Shown in pieces: positions 43,850 through 52,497 of a stretch of DNA of 64,000 nucleotides. Origin of the DNA: Leisingera sp. ANG-M1 (lineage in GTDB: Bacteria; Pseudomonadota; Alphaproteobacteria; Rhodobacterales; Rhodobacteraceae). Each line of letters begins with the position of its first letter. The stretch's first letter is position 1. The position numbers and the translations under genes are program-made. A model generated the notes under the pieces. That model had not been told where the DNA came from. It ran no database searches and was given only the letters and a program-made list of their open reading frames with translations. The stretch lies in assembly GCF_000813745.1 (NCBI RefSeq), contig NZ_JWLC01000021.1, positions 170,228 to 234,227 of the forward strand, in the 5' to 3' direction.

Positions 43850-45514
43850 ATGAGTAAAAACGCAATCAATGAACCCACGATCCATTGGGCTGCCAAGATG
43901 CACGCGAGAGAAGTGCTGGACGGCAAGCTTCATCGCCGGGAGTTCCTGACCCGCGCTACCGCGCTTGGCGTTACCGCAACCGCGGCCTATGGCATGATTG
44001 GTATGGCAGCTCCGGCAAAAGCTGCCGGCGACATGAAGCAAGGCGGAACCATCCGCGTGCAACAGGAAGTCCGGTCTCTCAAGGACCCACGCACTTACGA
44101 CTGGCCTCAGATCGCCAACTTCACCCGCGGCACGCTTGAATACCTAGTGGAATACAATAACGACGGCACCTTCACCGGCATGCTGCTGGAAAGCTGGGAA
44201 GTCAATGAAGACGCTACCGTTTACACCCTGAATGTCCGCCAGGGCGTCAAGTGGAACAACGGTGATGATTTCACCGCCGACGACGTGGCCCGCAACATCG
44301 CCGGCTGGTGCGACAAATCGGTTGAGGGCAACTCGATGGCCGGCCGTTTCAGCACTCTGGTGGATGCTGACAGCGGCCAGGCCGTGGAAGGCGCGATCGA
44401 AGTTGTCGACAGCCATACTCTGCGCCTCAATCTGCCCGGCCCGGACATCACGCTGATTGCGGGCATGGCGGATTACCCGGCCGCTATTGTGCATTCTTCG
44501 TTCCAGACGAGCGACATGCTCAGCAACGTGGGCACCGGTCCCTATCTCATGAGCACGCTGGAAGTGGGCGTTCGCTCAACCTTGACGCGCAATGAAAATC
44601 ATACCTGGTGGGGAGAGGCGGTCTTTGACAAACCGGCGCTGGACACCATCGAATACATTGATTTCGGCACCGACCCCTCCTCCTGGCTCGCAGCGCTGGA
44701 ATCCGACGAAGTCGACATGCTGTTTGAATCGGTTGGTGAATTCATCGATGTGATGGACGGGCTGGGCTACCAGAAATCCGAAGTGGTCACGATGAACACC
44801 ATTGTCATCCGCACCAATCAGGAAGCTGAGGTCGAGGGCAAGAAGGTCTATGCCGACAAGCGCGTCCGCCAGGCGCTGCAGATGGCGGTGGACAATTCCG
44901 TCTGCCTTGAGCTGGGGCTAGGCGGCCGCGGTGAGCCGGCCGAAAATCACCATGTTGGTCCGATCCACCCGGATTATGCCGAACTGCCGCCCCAGAAGGT
45001 GGACCCGGCAGCAGCGCGCGAGCTGATGGCGGAGGCCGGTCTGGCGGATTTCGAGCATGAGCTGTTCTCGATCGACGACGACTGGCGCCGCAACACCACC
45101 GATGCCGTGGCCGCGCAGCTGCGCGATGCCGGCATCAAGGTGAAACGGACGGTTCTGCCCGGCTCGACCTTCTGGAATGATTGGTCGAAATACCCCTATT
45201 CCTCGACCAACTGGAACCACCGCCCGCTGGGGGTTCAGGTCTGGGCACTGGCCTACCGCTCCGGCGAAGCCTGGAACGAAACCGGGTTCAACAACCCGGA
45301 GTTCGACGCGATTCTGAGCCAGGCGCTGGCGATTTCCGACGCCGACAAGCGCCGCGAGATTGTCGCCCGGGGCGAAGCCCTGATGCAGGAGGAAGCGGTG
45401 ATCATCCAGCCCTACTGGCGCTCGGTGTACCGCCATATGCGCGAGGGCATCCTGAACGCCGAGATGCATCTGTCCTTCGAGCATCACCACTACAAGTGGG
45501 GCTGGGCTGCGTAA
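43850..45514 (+). CDS. ABC transporter solute-binding protein, family 5 (peptide/nickel type), Tat-exported
   Basis: A 554-residue SBP_bac_5 protein. A twin-arginine signal with [13 protein letters not shown] at about residues 28-40 precedes a hydrophobic stretch and an AKA cleavage region near residue 59. The family core [24 protein letters not shown] lies near residues 109-132 (location), with DDVARNI and the C-terminal [15 protein letters not shown]. It captures oligopeptides, glycosides or similar solutes for the permeases that follow. GGGAGACTCAA precedes the ATG. A hairpin lies between it and the permease genes, which would keep binding protein in excess. Confidence 0.9.
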   Translation: MSKNAINEPTIHWAAKMHAREVLDGKLHRREFLTRATALGVTATAAYGMIGMAAPAKAAGDMKQGGTIRVQQEVRSLKDPRTYDWPQIANFTRGTLEYLVEYNNDGTFTGMLLESWEVNEDATVYTLNVRQGVKWNNGDDFTADDVARNIAGWCDKSVEGNSMAGRFSTLVDADSGQAVEGAIEVVDSHTLRLNLPGPDITLIAGMADYPAAIVHSSFQTSDMLSNVGTGPYLMSTLEVGVRSTLTRNENHTWWGEAVFDKPALDTIEYIDFGTDPSSWLAALESDEVDMLFESVGEFIDVMDGLGYQKSEVVTMNTIVIRTNQEAEVEGKKVYADKRVRQALQMAVDNSVCLELGLGGRGEPAENHHVGPIHPDYAELPPQKVDPAAARELMAEAGLADFEHELFSIDDDWRRNTTDAVAAQLRDAGIKVKRTVLPGSTFWNDWSKYPYSSTNWNHRPLGVQVWALAYRSGEAWNETGFNNPEFDAILSQALAISDADKRREIVARGEALMQEEAVIIQPYWRSVYRHMREGILNAEMHLSFEHHHYKWGWAA

Positions 45515-45544
45515 GCACCCTTCCGCAAAACTGCAAACACCAGC

Positions 45545-45563
45545 GCCGCCCCATCAGGGGCGG
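45545..45563 (+). terminator. Hairpin between binding protein and permease genes
   Basis: GCCGCCCC and GGGGCGGT pair around ATCA. No T run follows, so it is probably a stabiliser or attenuator inside the operon. Confidence 0.5.
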
Positions 45564-45636
45564 TGCAACCCAGCTTAGATGATAAGAGACCCGCACCACC
45601 AGCCGGGTCCGATGCGCCAGACTGACAGGGGACCCC

Positions 45637-46689
45637 ATGGGACTTTTTATTCTCCGCCGATCGGGCGTGATGCTGCTGACGGCCTTGTGCCTGACGTTCA
45701 TCGTGTTCTTTCTGACGAACCTATACCCGAACCTTGAGAAACTCGCCAAAACCCAGGGCAACTTCCGGATGTCGGACGAAGCTGTGGCCAGCTGGCTGGA
45801 TGCCAACGGCTATGGCGGCCCCATGGTCTCGAAATACGGCCAGTGGCTGGGTGTTCTGCCGGGCTGGACCCGGGAGACCGAGGAGGGCTTCACAGGGCGC
45901 TGCATCACCGGCACCGTGACCGCGGAAGAGGCTGCAAACGCATCGACTTTCTGCGGCATTCTGCAAGGCGACTGGGGCTATTCGACCCGCTTCAAGGACG
46001 AAGTCTCCGTGATCGTTTCGGAACGCCTGGGCAACACCGGCTTCCTGATGCTTTGCGTGCTCCTGATCATGGTGCCGTCGGCGCTGCTCATCGGCGTTCT
46101 GGCCGGCATGCGCGAAGGCTCTGCCACCGACCGCAGCCTGTCGACCGCCTCGATCCTGACCACGGCAACCCCGGAATATGTGTCCGGCGTTATCTTCATC
46201 GCCGTTTTCACATCCTCCACTGTCGGCCTGAAATGGTTCAAAGGCACCGCCACCTCGGCGATGGACAACCCGACCTTTGAAAACTTCTTCCTGCCGGTAC
46301 TGACCATTGCGCTCTACGGCATGGGCTATATCGCCCGCATGACCCGCGCCTCGATGACCGAGGTGATGACCGCGCAATACATCCGTACCGCGCGTCTGAA
46401 AGGCGTCAGCTTCCACAACATCGTGATCAAGCATGCCCTGCGCAACGCGCTGATCGCCCCTTTCACCGTCATCATGCTGCAGTTCCCCTGGCTGCTGAAC
46501 GGCGTGGTGATCGTCGAGACCCTGTTCAACTACAAGGGCTTCGGCTGGGTGCTGGTGGAAGCTGCCGGCAATAATGACATCGAACTGCTGCTGGCCGTCT
46601 CCGTGGTCTCAGTTGTCGTGGTGCTGGTCACTCAGCTGATCTCCGATATCGGCTATGTGTACCTGAACCCGCGTATCCGGATCTCTTAA
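45637..46689 (+). CDS. ABC transporter permease (DppB-like)
   Basis: A 350-residue inner-membrane permease. Hydrophobic helices occur at about residues 8-26, 130-150, 180-196, 225-245, 275-300 and 315-338. The EAA-type cytoplasmic loop includes YIRTARLKGVSFHNIVIKHALRNAL. The long loop between the first helices contains a DxxxC-rich insertion (about residues 50-110), which is longer than in classical DppB. It pairs with the permease at 46705. Confidence 0.88.
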   Translation: MGLFILRRSGVMLLTALCLTFIVFFLTNLYPNLEKLAKTQGNFRMSDEAVASWLDANGYGGPMVSKYGQWLGVLPGWTRETEEGFTGRCITGTVTAEEAANASTFCGILQGDWGYSTRFKDEVSVIVSERLGNTGFLMLCVLLIMVPSALLIGVLAGMREGSATDRSLSTASILTTATPEYVSGVIFIAVFTSSTVGLKWFKGTATSAMDNPTFENFFLPVLTIALYGMGYIARMTRASMTEVMTAQYIRTARLKGVSFHNIVIKHALRNALIAPFTVIMLQFPWLLNGVVIVETLFNYKGFGWVLVEAAGNNDIELLLAVSVVSVVVVLVTQLISDIGYVYLNPRIRIS

Positions 46690-46704
46690 GGAAGGCAGCA
46701 GAGT

Positions 46705-47919
46705 ATGGAACCTCTTAGCACACTCGAAATTGCTGGGCGTATCATTTACCAGCTGTCTCCGGTCTGGATTTCGCTGGTGATCCTCTACGGTTTCTCCATC
46801 GGCTTCAAACGCAAGCTGGGCCTCTACGGCAAGCTGTTCGACAGCCCCATCGGCATGATCGGCTTTGGCCTGGTGATGTTCTGGGTGTTCACCGGCATCT
46901 ACGGAGCCATGGACATGATCGTGACCCACGACGCTCTGACCCAGGTATCAGGTATGAAGAACAAGGTCCCCGGCACCCCGATGCGAGGTGCTGAGGAAGG
47001 CGATTACGCTTACTACCTGCTGGGCGGCGACAACCTCGCCCGCGACGTCTTCAGCCGCCTGGTCAAAGGTGCCTGGGAAGTCATCAAGATCGCCCCGATG
47101 GCCGCTGTGTTCGCGTTCATGGTCGGCATCACCCTGGGCCTGCCTGCAGGCTATTACGGCGGCCGCCTGGACACCATCCTGTCCTTCGCAGCCAACCTGA
47201 TCCTGGCCTTCCCGGTTATCCTGCTGTTCTACCTGCTGGTGACTCCGGAAATCGTCGCCACCGGCGTTCCGAACTATATGGCGATCGTGCTGTTCGTGTT
47301 CCCGATCATCTTTGTCGGCGTACTGCTGAACTCCCGGTTCTACACCCGCCCCAAAGTGCGCAACTGGCTGCTGCCGGTGGTTCTGGGCACGATCATCTGG
47401 TTCTACCTGCAGCTGGTCTCCAACGGCGGCTACCTGATTAACACCCCGGTCTACTCGATCCCGGGCCTGCCCAAGGCAATGGACCTGTTCGACATTCCCG
47501 GCGGCATCCTGGTGGTCTTCGTCTCGGTGGTCTTCGTCAATTCGCCCACGGTGTTCCGCATCGTGCGCGGCCTGACGCTGGACATCAAAACCCGCGACTA
47601 TGTGGCCGCTGCCCAGACCCGCGGTGAAGGCCCCTGGTACATCATGCTGTGGGAAATCCTGCCCAACGCACGCGGGCCGCTGATTGTCGATTTCTGCCTG
47701 CGCATCGGCTACACCACCATCCTTCTCGGCACCCTGGGCTTCTTCGGTCTCGGCCTGCCGCCGGAAAGCCCGGACTGGGGATCGACCATCAATGACGGCC
47801 GCAAGCTGCTGTCGATCTACCTGCACCCGGCTCTGCCGCCTGCCTTTGCCCTGCTGACGCTGGTTCTTGGTCTGAACCTGCTGGCTGACGGCCTGCGCGA
47901 AGAGAGCCTGAAGGATTGA
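46705..47919 (+). CDS. ABC transporter permease (DppC-like)
   Basis: A 404-residue permease. The cytoplasmic coupling loop DYVAAAQTRGEGPWYIMLWEILPNARGP lies at about residues 297-324 (location). Several membrane helices, including one at 18-36 and a long stretch 127-160, are visible. It is longer than the usual 280-300 residues, because of an inserted membrane region about 175-250. GGAAGGCAGCAGAGT precedes ATG 46705, 15 bases after the previous stop. It works with the ATPase at 48055. Confidence 0.88.
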   Translation: MEPLSTLEIAGRIIYQLSPVWISLVILYGFSIGFKRKLGLYGKLFDSPIGMIGFGLVMFWVFTGIYGAMDMIVTHDALTQVSGMKNKVPGTPMRGAEEGDYAYYLLGGDNLARDVFSRLVKGAWEVIKIAPMAAVFAFMVGITLGLPAGYYGGRLDTILSFAANLILAFPVILLFYLLVTPEIVATGVPNYMAIVLFVFPIIFVGVLLNSRFYTRPKVRNWLLPVVLGTIIWFYLQLVSNGGYLINTPVYSIPGLPKAMDLFDIPGGILVVFVSVVFVNSPTVFRIVRGLTLDIKTRDYVAAAQTRGEGPWYIMLWEILPNARGPLIVDFCLRIGYTTILLGTLGFFGLGLPPESPDWGSTINDGRKLLSIYLHPALPPAFALLTLVLGLNLLADGLREESLKD

Positions 47920-48054
47920 TCCAAGAAATCCGGGGGGCCAGCCCCGCCGCCAACTGGGCTTGAACCAGTGGCGCCACAGTTGGCAGCCCCCCGGGATATT
48001 TGAGGCCAGATGAAAGGGATCCGGTCCCTTCCAGCCTCAACAGGGAGACAAAAA

Positions 48055-50145
48055 ATGAGCAAAATGGCAGATTATGACGGCCCGATCCTCGAGATCAACA
48101 AGCTGTCGATCTCCTTCTTCACCCGCCTGCGCGAAATTCCCGCGGTGATGGATTTCTCGGTCACCGTGCAGCCCGGCGAGGCTGTGGGCCTGGTTGGCGA
48201 ATCCGGCTGCGGCAAGTCCACCGTGGCACTTGGCGTCATGCAGGACTTGGGTAAGAACGGCCGCGTCGTTGGCGGCTCGATCAAGTTTAAGGGCCGCGAC
48301 CTGGCCGAGATGAGCGCCGAAGAGCTGCGCGACATCCGCGGCAATGAGATCGCGATGATCTATCAGGAGCCGATGGCCTCGCTGAACCCGGCGATGAAAA
48401 TCGGCAAACAGCTGATGGAAGTGCCGATGATCCACGAAGGCGTCAGCGAGAAAGAGGCCTATGCCCGCGCGCTGGAAGTGGTCACCGATGTGCGTCTGCC
48501 CGACCCGGAGCGGATGCTGAACTCCTTCCCGCACCAGCTGTCGGGCGGCCAGCAGCAGCGGATCGTGATTGCGATGGCGCTGATGTCCAAGCCCGCACTG
48601 CTGATCCTGGACGAACCCACCACCGCGCTCGACGTGACCGTCGAGGCCGCGGTGGTCGAACTGGTCAAGGATCTGGGCAAGAAATACGGCACCTCGATGC
48701 TGTTCATCTCGCACAATCTGGGCCTGGTTCTGGAAACCTGCGACCGTCTTTGCGTGATGTATTCCGGCGAAGCGGTTGAGCGCGGCTCGATCAAGGATGT
48801 GTTCGACGAGATGCAGCACCCCTATACCCAGGCGCTGTTCCGCTCGATCCCGCTGCCCGGCGCCGACAAGAACTCGCGGCCGCTGGTGGCGATCCCCGGC
48901 AACTTCCCCCTGCCCCACGAGCGTCCGCCCGGCTGTAACTTCGGCCCGCGCTGCGACTATTTCGAGGAAGGCCGCTGCGACCAGGACATGGTGATCCCGA
49001 TGTCGCCGGTTCATGGCAATGACCGGCATGAGACCCGCTGCCTCAAGTTCCAGGAGATCGACTGGAACGCACCGCTGGAAGTGGGCGAGCAGAAGGAAAA
49101 AACCGCGCCCGGCAAAGTCGTCCTCAAGATGGACAACCTCAAGAAATACTACGAGGTTGCCGCCAACGCCCTGTTCGGCGGCGGCGAGAAGAAGGTGGTC
49201 AAGGCGAACGAGACCCTCAGCTTCGAGGCCCGGGAATCTGAGACCCTCGCCATCGTCGGCGAGAGCGGCTGTGGCAAGTCCACATTTGCCAAGGTGCTGA
49301 TGGGGCTGGAGACCGCCACCGAAGGCCAAATCCTGCTCGACAATCAGAACATCGAACAGGTGCCGATCGAGGAACGCGACACCAAGACCGTCTCCGACGT
49401 TCAGATGGTGTTCCAGAACCCGTTTGACACGCTGAACCCGTCGATGACCGTCGGCCGCCAGATCATGCGGGCCCTGGAAATCTTTGGCATCGGCAATTCC
49501 GAGGCCGAGCGTAAACAGCGGATGCTGGAACTTCTGGACCTGGTGAAACTGCCCCGCGCCTTTGCCGACCGGATGCCGCGGCAGCTGTCGGGCGGCCAGA
49601 AGCAGCGTGTTGGCATTGCCCGCGCCTTTGCCGGCGGCGCTCGGATTGTGGTCGCGGACGAACCCGTCTCAGCGCTTGACGTGTCAGTGCAGGCAGCGGT
49701 CACCGACCTCTTGATGGAGATCCAGCGCAACGAGAAGACCACACTGCTGTTCATCTCCCACGACCTGTCGATCGTGCGTTACCTGTCCGACCGGGTGATG
49801 GTGATGTATCTGGGCCATGTGGTGGAGCTGGGCGATACCGACCAGGTGTTCTCGCCGCCCTACCACCCCTACACTGAAGCGCTGCTCTCGGCAGTTCCGA
49901 TTGCCGACACCTCGGTAGAGAAGGAGCACATCGTTCTCGAAGGCGATATCCCCTCGGCGATGAACCCGCCCCCAGGCTGCCCCTTCCAGACCCGCTGCCG
50001 CTGGAAGTCCGAAGTGCCTGGCTGCCTGTGCGAGCGCGAAGTGCCGCCGGTGCGCCAGCTAGAGGACGGCCACCAGATCAAGTGCCACCTCAGCGACGAA
50101 GTGCTTGAGCGGATGGCTCCGGTCATCAAGGTCGCCGCGGAGTAA
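48055..50145 (+). CDS. Fused double ABC ATPase (DppD-DppF type)
   Basis: A 696-residue protein with two ATPase domains. Domain 1 has Walker A GESGCGKST (about 48-56), signature LSGGQQQR, and Walker B LLILDEPT. Domain 2 has Walker A GESGCGKST (about 402-410), LSGGQKQR, and IVVADEPVSALD. Each is followed by a C-terminal oligopeptide domain with cysteines (CNFGPRCDYFEEGRC; CPFQTRCRWKSE...CLCE), which in related proteins can carry a Fe-S or structural role. ATG 48055 has CAGGGAGAC upstream; 48010 is an unlikely earlier start. It powers the importer. Confidence 0.92.
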   Translation: MSKMADYDGPILEINKLSISFFTRLREIPAVMDFSVTVQPGEAVGLVGESGCGKSTVALGVMQDLGKNGRVVGGSIKFKGRDLAEMSAEELRDIRGNEIAMIYQEPMASLNPAMKIGKQLMEVPMIHEGVSEKEAYARALEVVTDVRLPDPERMLNSFPHQLSGGQQQRIVIAMALMSKPALLILDEPTTALDVTVEAAVVELVKDLGKKYGTSMLFISHNLGLVLETCDRLCVMYSGEAVERGSIKDVFDEMQHPYTQALFRSIPLPGADKNSRPLVAIPGNFPLPHERPPGCNFGPRCDYFEEGRCDQDMVIPMSPVHGNDRHETRCLKFQEIDWNAPLEVGEQKEKTAPGKVVLKMDNLKKYYEVAANALFGGGEKKVVKANETLSFEARESETLAIVGESGCGKSTFAKVLMGLETATEGQILLDNQNIEQVPIEERDTKTVSDVQMVFQNPFDTLNPSMTVGRQIMRALEIFGIGNSEAERKQRMLELLDLVKLPRAFADRMPRQLSGGQKQRVGIARAFAGGARIVVADEPVSALDVSVQAAVTDLLMEIQRNEKTTLLFISHDLSIVRYLSDRVMVMYLGHVVELGDTDQVFSPPYHPYTEALLSAVPIADTSVEKEHIVLEGDIPSAMNPPPGCPFQTRCRWKSEVPGCLCEREVPPVRQLEDGHQIKCHLSDEVLERMAPVIKVAAE

Positions 50146-50228
50146 ATGTGAGCAAACGAATGATTACCTTAAAGTAGCTGATACTTCCCGGTCGGAAATT
50201 TTTCTCCCTGTGTCTCCGGCCCACTTAG

Positions 50229-50257
50229 TCGCCCTGCAGAAGCAGGGCGATTTTTTT
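50229..50257 (+). terminator. Strong rho-independent terminator after the ABC importer operon
   Basis: TCGCCCTGC and GCAGGGCGA pair around AGAA-like loop, followed by seven T residues. Confidence 0.9.
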
Positions 50258-50396
50258 ACACTTAAAATGAGACAATCTGCCTTTCGGGGAGGCAAACGCC
50301 GCACGCGCAGCGAACTTCCGATTTCCTGAGGCTCCGCAGCATGATCACAATCGAAGCTCCTGCCGGGTCATGACGCATAGCGCTTCTCCCCGGTTT

Positions 50397-50501
50397 CACG
50401 CAGATACTTTTGATGATGTTACGAGACAGGCCAGTGCGTCGGGCAATCTCTCTGATTGGCATTTTGTCTCGCAATGCCCAACCTCGTATGACACTCAAAA
50501 A
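50397..50501 (-). pseudogene. IS21-family IstA N-terminal remnant, frameshifted
   Basis: Minus-strand codons read LSVIRGWALRDKMPIREIAR then RTGLSRN, the helix-turn-helix start of IstA. Just after, a one-base slip is needed to read the expected KYLRET. The rest of istA and istB is missing. With the terminal repeats at 50561-50613 this is a decayed IS21-like element with its left end next to virD4. Confidence 0.7.
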
Positions 50502-50560
50502 TCCCAAGTCGATCACTCCAAATCTCCCCGCACCAAAACGTCGGGACAGTGTGTTCGCAT

Positions 50561-50613
50561 GGGTCAATTCTCAGTGACAATTTTGGGGGATACCGGGTCA
50601 GTTCTCAGTGACA
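50561..50613. repeat. IS21-type terminal repeats
   Basis: Two near-identical 19-base copies (GGGTCAATTCTCAGTGACA at 50561 and GGGTCAGTTCTCAGTGACA at 50595) in direct orientation. Multiple terminal repeats are characteristic of IS21-family ends. The outer copy forms the boundary with virD4. Confidence 0.75.
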
Positions 50614-52487
50614 GTCAACAACTCCTGTCCCTCAGCGATCAGCAACTGCCAGCTTTCAGGGACATCACCATTCTTGTCCAAACTGGAAGGACCTTGTTCT
50701 CTAGCAACCTTCGTGCCAGCTGTCAGCTGCAACCTTCTGCCAACCCGCAGTTTCTTCTTGGGCATGGTATTCCTAACCAATTTCCCTTGTGCGTCTTCCG
50801 AGGAAGTACTTTCCTCTACCACGATCCTCTGCGACGGCGGATACGGCAGCTCCCAACCTACTTGCGCATTCATCATCTCACTGAGCACCGGATCTTCGAA
50901 GTACTTGATCCGCCGGACTTTGATGGGATGCTGAGGTAGGGCAAGAATGACTACCTCATCCGGATCCATGAACCTAGCCTCGGTTTCCGACAGAAGCGGG
51001 CGCTCCTCAAGCCGACTGGCAGTCGACTGCGCTCCCAGAAACCATTTGTCTCTGCCGTAGGAGGCGGTAACAGCTTCCCGCGTGGTTTTCCCAACTGCAG
51101 CCGAGACTTCTCTGACCGTTCGAGCATCGCGTGGCGTGATGTACAGTTTGAGACCAGCTCCATTCTCCAGGCTCTCCCGGCCTTCCTGCCCGTAAATCTT
51201 ATCAAGAGCAGATAGGGATTGAGCAATCATTGCGACACGGCCGCCATAGCTGGCCAATGTATGGATTGCCCGCTCGATGTATGGCATCGCTCCCATTTGC
51301 TGGAATTCGTCAATCATGATCATGACCGGCCAGGGCTCATCCCGTGCAGGCTCGTGTGATCGGAGGCTGGCAATGAGATCCGCAAATATCAAACGCAGCA
51401 GCGGCGACAACGTGGGGATATGGTCTTCGGTCACCACGATGTAAAGCGATTGCGGTTTCTTGCGGAAGGTCAAAAAGTCGAAGTCGTTTTCGCTGGTGGC
51501 AGCCACTACTGCTGGATTGTCCCATTGTTTGAGACCGGCGGTTTTCAGCGCCTGTATATTGCTTGTCAAAAGACGGTCCGATGCACTGGCTGCATTTGTC
51601 CAGAGCATTTCCAGCGTGGGCTCGTTGGCCTCTTCCGCATAGGCCAGGTATTGCGAGTTCTTGTCGGAGCCATCAGAGACAATCCGGCATACCTCACCGA
51701 GAGTGGCCTTGCCGCGCTGCAAAGCCAGAAGGCAAGCCGCCACAAAGATGGTTTTCCCGGCTTCCGAGAATGTGTCCGACTGCTTGTTGTCCTTGTCCAG
51801 GAACAAATCGGCGAGAATACTGACCTCGGTGAATTGCTCCGCAAAAGACCCGGACTTGGCAATCCGCTCCAAGGGGTTGTAGCGATGGGTGCCGTTGGCC
51901 CAGTCAAAGGGGGAGAACCGGTAGATCTCATCGCCGTTTGCCATCCGGTAGCGGGCGGTTTTTTCGAAGTTCTCCCCTTTCACGTCGAGCACTACCGCAC
52001 TGCCGCCAAACGAAAGAATGTTGGGGATCACAAAGCCCACCCCTTTCCCGGCCCGGGTTGGCGCCACCATCATCACATGCGGGATGTCAGTTGAGGACAC
52101 GAAAGGCGCAGATGACTTCGGCGAACCAAATTTTCCACAGACAAAACCGGCCCCCAATGGGCGTAGCATCCCATTCTTCTTAAGCTCGCTCTTTGTCTGC
52201 CAATGGGCAGAGCCGTAGTCGTCCCTTTGTTTACGATACGTCCAGACAAAGGCGAGCAGCCCCATGCCAAGTGCAAAAAGACCAACCATCCCAAAGGCGG
52301 TTTTGTAGGCATCGGGATGCAGCACCCACAGAGAACCAGGCGCCGCCCACAGGCTGAACATGTCAAAACCGTCAGTGCCCTGCCGAAGGGCAAGGGCCAG
52401 ATAAGCGCTGCCCAGGATTGTTCCAGCCATGGCGCCGCAAGCGGCGCCGAACAGGACAAGGAGACCAAGTTTCAGAGGGCTGTTCAT
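50598..52487 (-). CDS. virD4: Type IV coupling protein VirD4/TraG, C-terminus cut by an IS end
   Basis: A 629-residue coupling ATPase that brings the relaxase-DNA complex to the secretion channel. Two N-terminal membrane helices (about 7-30 and 58-80) are followed by Walker A APTRAGKGVGFVIPN (about 142-156) and Walker B MIMIDEFQQMG (about 385-395). The final codons (VTEN and stop at 50598) lie inside the IS21 terminal repeat, so the natural C-terminus is lost and replaced. How much is missing cannot be told. I start at ATG 52487, 11 bases after the relaxase stop, with AGGGGG upstream. Core domains look intact. Confidence 0.88.
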   Translation of the reverse strand: MNSPLKLGLLVLFGAACGAMAGTILGSAYLALALRQGTDGFDMFSLWAAPGSLWVLHPDAYKTAFGMVGLFALGMGLLAFVWTYRKQRDDYGSAHWQTKSELKKNGMLRPLGAGFVCGKFGSPKSSAPFVSSTDIPHVMMVAPTRAGKGVGFVIPNILSFGGSAVVLDVKGENFEKTARYRMANGDEIYRFSPFDWANGTHRYNPLERIAKSGSFAEQFTEVSILADLFLDKDNKQSDTFSEAGKTIFVAACLLALQRGKATLGEVCRIVSDGSDKNSQYLAYAEEANEPTLEMLWTNAASASDRLLTSNIQALKTAGLKQWDNPAVVAATSENDFDFLTFRKKPQSLYIVVTEDHIPTLSPLLRLIFADLIASLRSHEPARDEPWPVMIMIDEFQQMGAMPYIERAIHTLASYGGRVAMIAQSLSALDKIYGQEGRESLENGAGLKLYITPRDARTVREVSAAVGKTTREAVTASYGRDKWFLGAQSTASRLEERPLLSETEARFMDPDEVVILALPQHPIKVRRIKYFEDPVLSEMMNAQVGWELPYPPSQRIVVEESTSSEDAQGKLVRNTMPKKKLRVGRRLQLTAGTKVAREQGPSSLDKNGDVPESWQLLIAEGQELLTVTEN

Positions 52488-52497
52488 GGAAGCCCCC

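Noticed and set aside
48037..49329. Minus-strand 430-residue frame opposite the double ATPase
   Set aside because: It is a shadow of a gene with two full sets of Walker and signature motifs.
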